Positions 15,868-21,385 of a stretch of 21,385 nt of DNA are shown here, piece by piece (the stretch's first letter is position 1; each line of letters opens with the position of its first letter). The position numbers and the translations under genes were made by a program. The DNA lies in contig JBEDNN010000039.1 in the NCBI GenBank assembly GCA_041170585.1, positions 1-21,385 on the forward strand, written 5' to 3'. The notes under the pieces are model-generated. The model was given only the letters and a program-made list of their open reading frames with translations, did no database searches and was not told the DNA's origin. The stretch comes from JBDLSY01 sp041170585 (GTDB taxonomy: Bacteria; Pseudomonadota; Gammaproteobacteria; Burkholderiales; Burkholderiaceae_C).

Positions 15868-16227
15868 CTACTCCCAATCTAAAGCCCCTTTGAGCCAAGC
15901 ATATGCAAAACCAACCAATAAAATAATTAAAAATATAGTTACAGACCAAAAACCAGCCATACCCAATTGAGCATAAGTAGCAGCCCAAGGAAACAAAAAT
16001 GCAATTTCTAAATCAAATATTATAAATATAATCGCCAACAAATAATAGCGAATATCAAATTTCATTCGAGCATCTTCAAATGCCTCAAAACCACACTCAT
16101 AAGGTGAATTTTTAGCAACATCTGGCTTATGCGGTCCTAATAAATAACCAATTAACATCGGCCCTAAACCAACAGCAGTACCAACCATGATAAATAATAA
16201 TACGGGTAAATAATCAGCTATATTCAT
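15868..16227 (-). CDS. nuoA: NADH-quinone oxidoreductase subunit A
   Basis: First gene of the complex I operon. It encodes a 119-residue membrane subunit with three helices that sits beside NuoH, J and K at the quinone end of the pump. The signature YECGFEAFEDARMKFDIRYY and the helix FIIFDLEIAFLFPWA are both present. The length is typical of betaproteobacterial and alphaproteobacterial NuoA. No Shine-Dalgarno is seen before the ATG at 16227. The upstream 197 bp to the tRNA gene contain no promoter I can support. Confidence 0.97.
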   Translation of the reverse strand: MNIADYLPVLLFIMVGTAVGLGPMLIGYLLGPHKPDVAKNSPYECGFEAFEDARMKFDIRYYLLAIIFIIFDLEIAFLFPWAATYAQLGMAGFWSVTIFLIILLVGFAYAWLKGALDWE

Positions 16228-16424
16228 GGTTGTTATTTTATGTTATTTAAATAAATTCTACATAAGATTTTTCTTACTTGCTTATGAAAATCTAACAGTT
16301 ATTTAAATAAATAATTGAATTGGGTGATTAGTCTTTTAGACTTTTAGCCTAAAATCAAACAAAATATTTAAAATAAGTTAAGGCAGCTTACATAAAGTGC
16401 TTTTAGATAAAATATTTTATATGT
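16228..16424. other. tRNA-Leu to nuoA spacer
   Basis: AT-rich leader of the nuo operon. It contains two small inverted pairs: AGTCT/AGACT around 16329-16345, and CATAAG/CTTATG interleaved with AGATTTT/AAAATCT around 16260-16295. These could form weak RNA hairpins between the tRNA and nuoA. No consensus -35/-10 pair for nuoA is convincing, so the operon may be read through from the tRNA promoter or from a divergent local promoter. Confidence 0.4.
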
Positions 16425-16509
16425 TGGTGCCGTCGGCGAGACTCGAACTCGCACAGCTTTCGCCACTACCCCCTCAAGATAGCGTGTCTACCAATTCCAC
16501 CACGACGGC
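16425..16509 (-). tRNA. tRNA-Leu(GAG)
   Basis: The 85-base gene folds as a class II tRNA. The acceptor stem GCCGTCG/CGACGGC pairs perfectly over 7 bp, the discriminator is A and the 3' CCA is encoded. The D-arm GTGGAATTGGTAGACAC is the usual tRNA-Leu form. The anticodon stem CTATC/GGTAG (one T-G pair) closes the loop TTGAGGG, giving anticodon GAG. A short variable arm is followed by a T-arm with GTTCGAGTC. It reads CUC and CUU codons. Its place just upstream of nuoA is a known arrangement in beta- and some gammaproteobacteria. Confidence 0.97.
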
Positions 16510-16520
16510 CAACTACAAAA

Positions 16521-16526
16521 ATTATA
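16521..16526 (-). promoter_or_regulatory. Probable -10 box of the tRNA-Leu gene
   Basis: The minus strand has a perfect TATAAT at 16526-16521, with 11 bases between it and the first base of the tRNA. That spacing allows initiation a few bases upstream of the mature 5' end. No good -35 hexamer is seen at 16-18 bases. Assignment is by position and consensus only. Confidence 0.45.
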
Positions 16527-16648
16527 GCCTATTACAAAGATTATTTCTTATTTTTTAAATTATTTTCTTTATACTGTATGCTAATTAATATTTTATTAAT
16601 ATTTTATAGTTTTTTCTTTTTTTGTTTTTTACATAATATTTTTCTTTT

Positions 16649-17623
16649 ATGACTTCTACTTTAGAACAACTTAAACAATACACAATAGTAGTAGCCGACA
16701 CGGGTGACTTTGAAAGTATACATAGCTTTAAACCCCAAGACGCAACAACTAATCCTAGCCTAATTCTTAAGGCAGCCCAAAAACTTGAATACCGATTCAT
16801 TATTGACAAGGTCATAGATGAACAATTTAAACAACCCATAGACAAAATAATTGATGCCATATTAATTGCATTTGGTATAGAAATTTTAAATATCGTACCA
16901 GGTCGTGTTAGTACCGAAGTGGATGCCCGTTTAAGTTTTGATACTCAAAAGACCATTAATAAAGCTCATGATATTGTCAAAGCATACAGTGAAGCAGGCA
17001 TTGATAAATCCCGCATATTAATTAAAATTGCTAGTACTTGGGAAGGCATAGAAGCCGCTCGTTATTTGCAATCTGAAGGCATCGCTTGCAATATGACTTT
17101 GTTATTTTGTCAAGCACAAGCCATTGCCTGTGCTGACGCTAAAGCACAATTAATTTCACCTTTTATTGGCAGAATTTTAGATTGGTATAAAAAAAATACG
17201 GGTGAAATTTACACTGCAAACACTGACCCTGGCGTTTTATCCGTCCGTAATATTTATAAATATTATAAATGCTATGGTATACAAACTGAAATAATGGGTG
17301 CTAGTTTTCGAAATATGGAGGAAGTTATTGCTTTAGCAGGCTGTGATTTATTAACCATTAGTCCTGATTTATTAAAAAACTTAAGCGACAGCAATATTTG
17401 TATTACAACAGACAACGCGCCATTAACTGCAAAAATACAACAATATACTGATAAACCAAGTTATCACCCGCCCTACACTGAATCTGAATTTCGTTGGGCT
17501 TTAAATGAAAATAGCATGGCGACTGAAAAATTAGCTGAAGGTATACGGTTATTTGCAGCGGATACCGTAAAGTTAGAACAATGGTTATTAAGTTTAATTG
17601 ACACTAAAACCGCTAAAATATAA
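16649..17623 (+). CDS. tal: Transaldolase (TalA/TalB type)
   Basis: Transfers a dihydroxyacetone unit from sedoheptulose 7-phosphate to glyceraldehyde 3-phosphate, yielding erythrose 4-phosphate and fructose 6-phosphate in the non-oxidative pentose phosphate pathway; cytoplasmic. The 324 residues include VADTGDF with catalytic D17, ATTNPSLIL with N35, SRILIKIASTWEG with the Schiff-base lysine K126, CNMTLLFCQAQA and the C-terminal TDNAPLTAKI region. The length is close to E. coli TalB (317). The ATG at 16649 follows a T-rich tract with no Shine-Dalgarno. It is divergent from the tRNA-Leu/nuo unit. A MITE-like element starts 18 bp after its stop codon. The neighbour aroG uses its product erythrose 4-phosphate. 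Confidence 0.96.
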   Translation: MTSTLEQLKQYTIVVADTGDFESIHSFKPQDATTNPSLILKAAQKLEYRFIIDKVIDEQFKQPIDKIIDAILIAFGIEILNIVPGRVSTEVDARLSFDTQKTINKAHDIVKAYSEAGIDKSRILIKIASTWEGIEAARYLQSEGIACNMTLLFCQAQAIACADAKAQLISPFIGRILDWYKKNTGEIYTANTDPGVLSVRNIYKYYKCYGIQTEIMGASFRNMEEVIALAGCDLLTISPDLLKNLSDSNICITTDNAPLTAKIQQYTDKPSYHPPYTESEFRWALNENSMATEKLAEGIRLFAADTVKLEQWLLSLIDTKTAKI

Positions 17624-17625
17624 TT

Positions 17626-17785
17626 TATTTAATTATTTAATGGTAATGTTAAATTATAACTTTTACACTATTTATGTTAGTGTGTTGTCTTACTGATTTT
17701 ACTAATTACTTCTTAATTATTAAACTTCTTGTATCAGTGCTATTTGAACATTACCTATTTAATTATTTAATTATTTAATTATTTA
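17626..17785. repeat. TATTTAAT tandem array interrupted by the MITE
   Basis: TATTTAAT occurs twice at 17626-17641 and three full times plus a 7/8 match at 17756-17787, with the 114-bp element between. The unit length of 8 bp equals the target-duplication length of the element, so the array and the insertion may be connected, or the element simply entered a pre-existing microsatellite. Confidence 0.75.
17642..17755 (+). mobile_element. 114-bp MITE-like element, family 1, copy A
   Basis: Bounded by GGTAATGTT (17642-17650) and AACATTACC (17747-17755). The first 26 bases and the inverted last 26 agree at 20 positions, so the terminal repeats are longer than the perfect 9 bp. The flanks carry TATTTAAT on both sides (17634-17641 and 17756-17763), consistent with an 8-bp target duplication, although the site lies inside a tandem array of that same 8-mer. 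No coding potential. It starts 18 bp downstream of the tal stop codon. Confidence 0.88.
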
Positions 17786-17807
17786 CTATTAATCTATTAA
17801 TTATTAA

Positions 17808-17916
17808 GGCATTGCTACTTTAATATGGTTAATTCGTATATTTATAATATTTTCTTAGCAAAAATAAGGCTTATTTTAGATAAAAAATACAAAAACTATT
17901 TTTAAGTAGCAATACC
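17808..17916 (+). mobile_element. 109-bp MITE-like element, family 2
   Basis: The ends are GGCATTGCTACTT (17808-17820) and AAGTAGCAATACC (17904-17916), inverted repeats with 12 of 13 matching and weaker similarity to about base 23. A perfect 8-bp direct repeat, ATTATTAA, flanks it (17800-17807 and 17917-17924). The centre contains AAAATAAG and CTTATTTT separated by one base, a possible hairpin. Its left end matches the terminal repeat of the IS1-family remnant at 179, so an IS1-family transposase is the likely mobiliser. It has no coding capacity and lies 66 bp upstream of aroG. Confidence 0.85.
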
Positions 17917-17982
17917 ATTATTAATAGTAATAATAAAACAAAAACAACAACGTAATAAAACAATACAGTAAGGAATACTTTT

Positions 17983-19095
17983 ATGCAAAAAATACTTAAA
18001 AACACCATAAATACTATGAGTACCGATGATTTACGTATTAACGAAGTACGTGAGTTATCACCGCCAGCACACTTAATGCGAGAACTGCCTATTTCAAGCA
18101 AAGCAGCCCAAACAACTATTCAATCCCGCCAAGCTATTCATGCAATTTTACAAGGCAGCGATGATCGTTTATTGGTCGTAGTAGGGCCATGCTCAATTCA
18201 TGATACCAAGGCAGCACTGGAGTACTGTGAAAGACTTTTACTGGAACGTAACCGCTTATCACAAGATTTAGAAATAGTAATGCGTGTTTATTTTGAAAAA
18301 CCAAGAACAACAGTAGGTTGGAAAGGGTTAATTAATGACCCCGACTTAAATAATACGTTTCAAATTAATAAAGGCCTAAAAATTGCTCGTGAATTATTAT
18401 TAAATATCACAGAAACGGGTATGCCTACGGCAACTGAATATTTAGATGTTATTAGCCCACAATACATTGCTGATTTAGTCAGTTGGGGAGCAATTGGTGC
18501 GCGTACAACCGAAAGCCAAATTCATCGTGAATTAGCATCTGGTTTAAGCTGCCCAGTTGGGTTTAAAAATGGTACTGATGGCAATATAAAAATAGCCAGT
18601 GATGCCATCAAAGCAGCAATGCACCCACACCATTTTTTATCGGTAACTAAAGGTGGGTATTCTGCTATTTTTGAAACAACTGGCAATGAAGATTGCCATA
18701 TTATTTTACGAGGCGGAAAAACACCTAATTATGATGTAATACACGTACAAGCTGCCTGTGATGAACTGGCTAAAGCAGGTTTAGCACAACGTGTGATGAT
18801 TGATTGTTCGCATGCGAACAGCAGTAAAAAACATGACAATCAAATAACTGTAACTAGCGATATTGCGGCACAACTCGCTAACGGCGATGACCGTTTAATC
18901 GGTGTTATGGTTGAATCACACTTACAATCAGGGCGACAAGATTTAAAAGCAGGTCAAACATTAACTGATTTAACATACGGGCAATCAATTACTGATGCGT
19001 GTATTGATTGGCAAGATACAGTTAAAGTATTAAACACCTTGGCACAAGGTGTACGCGACCGTCGTATTAAACAAGTTTCTAATAATATGGGTTAA
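17983..19095 (+). CDS. aroG: 3-deoxy-7-phosphoheptulonate (DAHP) synthase, class I
   Basis: Condenses phosphoenolpyruvate with erythrose 4-phosphate, the first step of the shikimate pathway to aromatic amino acids; cytoplasmic. Motifs seen are LLVVVGPCSIHD with the metal-binding cysteine C70, YFEKPRTTVGWKGLINDP, GARTTESQIHRELASGL, CPVGFKNGTDG, and the metal histidine in DCSHANSSKKH. The N-terminus (DDLRINEVRELSPP) resembles the phenylalanine-sensitive AroG of E. coli more than AroF, but inhibitor specificity is not proven. I chose the ATG at 17983 because AAGGA lies 8 bases upstream; the internal ATG at 18016 has none. It is about 20 residues longer than the E. coli enzyme. It is followed by convergent pgeF. 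Confidence 0.95.
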   Translation: MQKILKNTINTMSTDDLRINEVRELSPPAHLMRELPISSKAAQTTIQSRQAIHAILQGSDDRLLVVVGPCSIHDTKAALEYCERLLLERNRLSQDLEIVMRVYFEKPRTTVGWKGLINDPDLNNTFQINKGLKIARELLLNITETGMPTATEYLDVISPQYIADLVSWGAIGARTTESQIHRELASGLSCPVGFKNGTDGNIKIASDAIKAAMHPHHFLSVTKGGYSAIFETTGNEDCHIILRGGKTPNYDVIHVQAACDELAKAGLAQRVMIDCSHANSSKKHDNQITVTSDIAAQLANGDDRLIGVMVESHLQSGRQDLKAGQTLTDLTYGQSITDACIDWQDTVKVLNTLAQGVRDRRIKQVSNNMG

Positions 19096-19138
19096 ATGCT
19101 TATCAAAAAACATTAAATTAATATTAAATTCATATTAA

Positions 19139-19185
19139 AATTAATACTGAATTAGTAGTTACTAGTTAATAATTCAGTATTAATT
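19139..19185. terminator. 16-bp perfect inverted repeat between convergent aroG and pgeF
   Basis: AATTAATACTGAATTA (19139-19154) and TAATTCAGTATTAATT (19170-19185) pair perfectly over 16 bp around a 15-base loop. The structure spans the pgeF stop codon and encodes its last residues. Placed between two convergent genes it could act as a bidirectional terminator, but the stem is AT-rich and lacks a clean T-run, so a role in mRNA 3'-end protection is equally possible. Confidence 0.45.
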
Positions 19186-19946
19186 ATTGATACAACACTG
19201 GCAAAACGTCCTGTTATAGAGCGGCGACGATAAGATGCCAGTCTTGGATCACTTACAGTACAAAAACCACCGCCATTAATATTTTCTGCGGATACCCCTG
19301 CCCTGTTTAATATTTTTTTTGCTAGATAATTTAAATCACATAGGTATTTATATTTTGATTTGGCAGTAAATGCTAAGGCATATTCAGGGGATTGACTCAC
19401 AAATGCTTCTTTAACTTCATTACCTACTTCAAATTGGGCCACACCAATACAAGGTGCAAGGTGTACATTTATTACTGCATTTGATACTGCTTGATGTAAT
19501 GCTGATAAGGTGCAATTCAGTATACCAGCCTCTAATCCACGCCAACCTGCATGGGCTACAGCGATGGCTTGTGTACCTTCAAGGTTATGGGCAGAAAAAA
19601 TAACAGGTAAGCAGTCTGCGGTCATAACCGCTAAAGCAACGCTTGGGTCTTGAGTCATAGCGGCATCAGCAATGGGTGATGATGATTGTTGAATAGATTG
19701 AACACTACTTACGGTATAAACTATATTGCCATGAACTTGGTCTAACCACTGAATCGGTAAACCTATTGATTTTTCTAATGCTACACGGCGTTGTAAAACA
19801 ATTGATGGTTCATCGTGTACATGTAAAGCTAAATTACCTGCATAAATACTATTGTCGTCAAAAGTATTATTTTGGGTAATATGAACTTTGGCTATACCCC
19901 CTAATAAGGTACTGTATAAAAAAGAAAGTGGCTTAATCACGGACAT
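19152..19946 (-). CDS. pgeF: Peptidoglycan editing factor PgeF (YfiH/laccase-domain family)
   Basis: Member of the YfiH/DUF152 family, once called polyphenol oxidase. In E. coli it removes wrongly incorporated amino acids from UDP-MurNAc precursors; purine-nucleoside activities are reported for relatives. The 264 residues contain the family's metal-site set: H72 in DQVHGN, C112 in TADCLPVIF and H132 in AVAHAGWRGLEAG, plus LAPCIG and the C-terminal SYRRRSITGRFAS. The ATG at 19946 has GAGGT 5 bases upstream. It overlaps the end of rluD by 14 bp, so the ribosome site and start codon lie within the last rluD codons, implying coupling. Confidence 0.93.
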   Translation of the reverse strand: MSVIKPLSFLYSTLLGGIAKVHITQNNTFDDNSIYAGNLALHVHDEPSIVLQRRVALEKSIGLPIQWLDQVHGNIVYTVSSVQSIQQSSSPIADAAMTQDPSVALAVMTADCLPVIFSAHNLEGTQAIAVAHAGWRGLEAGILNCTLSALHQAVSNAVINVHLAPCIGVAQFEVGNEVKEAFVSQSPEYALAFTAKSKYKYLCDLNYLAKKILNRAGVSAENINGGGFCTVSDPRLASYRRRSITGRFASVVSIINTELLTSNY

Positions 19947-21147
19947 AAATTACCTCTACGCCGCTGTCATCAAAATCATCATCTTCATCATATAAATGAT
20001 CTGAATCATTACTATCATTATTACTATTAAATTCATAAATATCACCATTATTAATCGTAGATACTTGATTAATTGTATTCTCTGTTGTTATTTTTTCTAT
20101 TGCAATTTCAAATGTAGGTGATTGTAATAATGCGTTATGTAAACTATCCCACCCTACACCCATTTGAGTAAAGGCAGTAATCATATCTAATGGAGGTGCA
20201 CATTTATTAGATATCATTTGCCCCGTAATTGGGTGTTCAAAGCTTAGCGACCAAGCATGTAATGCTTGTCTATTCATAGTTAATAAAGGTTTGCCACCAT
20301 ATGTTGTATCACCTATTAAGGCATGTCGTATGTGCGATAAATGCACTCTAATTTGATGGGTTCGCCCTGTATGTAACTTGCATTCTACTAGTGCAACACC
20401 TGCAGCGGCATTACTGGCTAACAACCGAATATCGGTGATTGCTTGTTTGCCTGTTGAAGGCCGTGCAACTGTACCTGGTAAAACTGCCATACGGGTACGT
20501 AATTTAGGGTCTCGCCCCAAAGGGGCATCAACTCGGTGTGATGCCCATAACGGTACACCATGAGTCAAAGCTAAATAACGCCGTTGTACAGTGCGTAATT
20601 TTAAAGCAGCGACTAAAGCATTGTAGGTTTTGCTGTCCTTAGCCACCACCATTAAGCCACTGGTATCACGATCTAAACGATGTACAATGCCTGCACGGGG
20701 TAAACTGCTGCTGGTAGGGTAACGGTATAATAAACCGTTCATTAAAGTTCCCGCCCAATTGCCTGCCCCTGGGTGAACAACCATACCCACTGCTTTATTA
20801 ATGATGACTAAATGTGCATCTTCATAGACAACATCAAAAGGTAAATTTTCTGCTATAAACGCTTTGGAGAAGTCTTCTACTTGGGGATAAACTGTAATCG
20901 GGCGAATTTTCTTAATTTTGTTATTTGCCACAACCGTGTGATCATCTTGTGTAATATGTCCTAAATCACACCATTGTTGAATACGCGAACGCGAATAAGC
21001 AGGCAATAGTTGGGCGATGACTACATCATAACGTTGACCTAAATGGGCAGGTGTTAGCTCTAATACTAACATTTTTGACAAAATTTCAGCCGTTATTGTG
21101 TTTGAAAGTTGAGTTTTAGCTAATTTAGAAAAAGATTGGGGCATCAT
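19933..21147 (-). CDS. rluD: 23S rRNA pseudouridine synthase RluD-like
   Basis: Makes pseudouridines in helix 69 of 23S rRNA (1911, 1915 and 1917 in E. coli). Domains: an S4-like RNA-binding domain at about 35-90 (RYDVVIAQLLPAYSRSRIQQW), then the RluA-type catalytic domain with GIVHRLDRDTSGLMVVAKD (catalytic D159), CKLHTGRTHQIRVHL and IGDTTYGG. The 404 residues exceed the E. coli length (326) because of extra residues at both ends. The C-terminal tail (about 344-404) is N/D/S-rich and acidic. The start is uncertain: two adjacent ATGs at 21147 and 21144 lack a clear ribosome site, and M26 is possible. It is followed by overlapping pgeF. Confidence 0.93.
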   Translation of the reverse strand: MMPQSFSKLAKTQLSNTITAEILSKMLVLELTPAHLGQRYDVVIAQLLPAYSRSRIQQWCDLGHITQDDHTVVANNKIKKIRPITVYPQVEDFSKAFIAENLPFDVVYEDAHLVIINKAVGMVVHPGAGNWAGTLMNGLLYRYPTSSSLPRAGIVHRLDRDTSGLMVVAKDSKTYNALVAALKLRTVQRRYLALTHGVPLWASHRVDAPLGRDPKLRTRMAVLPGTVARPSTGKQAITDIRLLASNAAAGVALVECKLHTGRTHQIRVHLSHIRHALIGDTTYGGKPLLTMNRQALHAWSLSFEHPITGQMISNKCAPPLDMITAFTQMGVGWDSLHNALLQSPTFEIAIEKITTENTINQVSTINNGDIYEFNSNNDSNDSDHLYDEDDDFDDSGVEVIYVRD

Positions 21148-21385
21148 CAGGATAAAATGGTAAAGTTATTAATTGCTATTAAAAATTATTAAAAATTATT
21201 AAAATTATTAAAATTATTAAAATTATTAAAATTATTAAAATTATTAAAAAATTGTTGGAAAGTTATTATAGAAACATTAATAATTCAGAAAATGTAAAAA
21301 TGTAAAAGTATAAGAATATAAAATACTTAAAAAATCGCCTATGTAGAAAATTTTTTTACTGTTTACCTCATAAAGCAAATAAAAT
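21148..21385. other. AT-rich spacer upstream of rluD
   Basis: 238 bp without a gene to the window edge. It holds a 9-bp tandem repeat next to rluD. A perfect TATAAT on the minus strand (21270-21265) could serve rluD, but no -35 fits at 16-18 bases. In related bacteria bamD often lies divergently upstream of rluD; its start is not visible here. Confidence 0.4.
21178..21252. repeat. 9-bp tandem repeat (ATTATTAAA) upstream of rluD
   Basis: About seven consecutive units of ATTATTAAA, with one or two extra A bases in the first and last units. The array starts about 30 bp from the rluD start codon and sits between it and any upstream promoter. Copy number variation by slippage would change the leader length in 9-bp steps. 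Confidence 0.85.

Larger units (their letters stand above)
17624..17982. other. tal-aroG spacer with two MITE-like elements
   Basis: This 359-bp spacer has no gene. In order it holds two units of an 8-bp repeat, a 114-bp family-1 element (17642-17755), nearly four further units of the 8-bp repeat, a 109-bp family-2 element (17808-17916) and 66 bp up to the aroG start, including its ribosome site AAGGA (17970-17974). The aroG promoter must lie in or near the second element or in these last bases; I see no convincing consensus pair. Confidence 0.75.

Noticed and set aside
16585..16860. Minus-strand frame opposite the start of tal
   Set aside because: Antisense to a well-supported transaldolase, without a recognisable product.
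17756..17787. CRISPR-like or regulatory iteron reading of the TATTTAAT array
   Set aside because: Units are contiguous without spacers, only 8 bp and purely AT, so it is a simple tandem repeat; no replication or CRISPR genes are near.

Overview
The window is an AT-rich bacterial chromosome segment dominated by the complete 14-gene operon for respiratory complex I (nuoA to nuoN). It lies on the minus strand behind a tRNA-Leu(GAG) gene and is closed by a small membrane protein of the DUF2818 type. NuoC and NuoD are separate proteins, the tRNA-Leu sits next to nuoA, a DUF2818 gene follows nuoN, and pgeF overlaps rluD. Together these suggest a low-GC betaproteobacterium, probably Burkholderiales-like. 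A gammaproteobacterium cannot be excluded from sequence alone.

Layout: 1-92 is the start of an Rpn-family (PD-(D/E)XK) nuclease/transposase gene that runs off the left edge. 93-518 is a graveyard of mobile DNA: the 3' end of a decayed IS1-family transposase with its terminal inverted repeat (179-367), abutting a 114-bp MITE-like element (368-481). 519-16227 is DUF2818 and nuoN to nuoA, read right to left, with a second copy of the 114-bp element between nuoD and nuoE. 16425-16509 is tRNA-Leu. On the plus strand follow tal (transaldolase) and aroG (DAHP synthase). Their 359-bp spacer holds a third 114-bp element and a different 109-bp MITE. On the minus strand come pgeF and rluD, overlapping by 14 bp, and then an AT-rich spacer with a 9-bp tandem repeat at the right edge.

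Biologically, the nuo genes build the proton-pumping NADH:quinone oxidoreductase: NuoE-F-G form the NADH-oxidising arm, NuoB-C-D-I the connecting arm to quinone, and NuoA-H-J-K-L-M-N the membrane pump. tal (non-oxidative pentose phosphate pathway, a source of erythrose 4-phosphate) lies beside aroG, which consumes erythrose 4-phosphate, so the neighbours are metabolically linked. rluD modifies 23S rRNA and pgeF edits peptidoglycan precursors.

The main discovery is two families of short non-coding elements with terminal inverted repeats. Family 1 (114 bp, three gap-free copies, ends GGTAATGTT/AACATTACC) has clear 8-bp target duplications in two copies. Family 2 (109 bp, ends GGYATTGCTACTT) has a perfect 8-bp duplication, and its end matches the end of the local IS1-family remnant. 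One family-1 copy sits inside the nuo operon, with its target site overlapping the last base of the nuoD stop codon.
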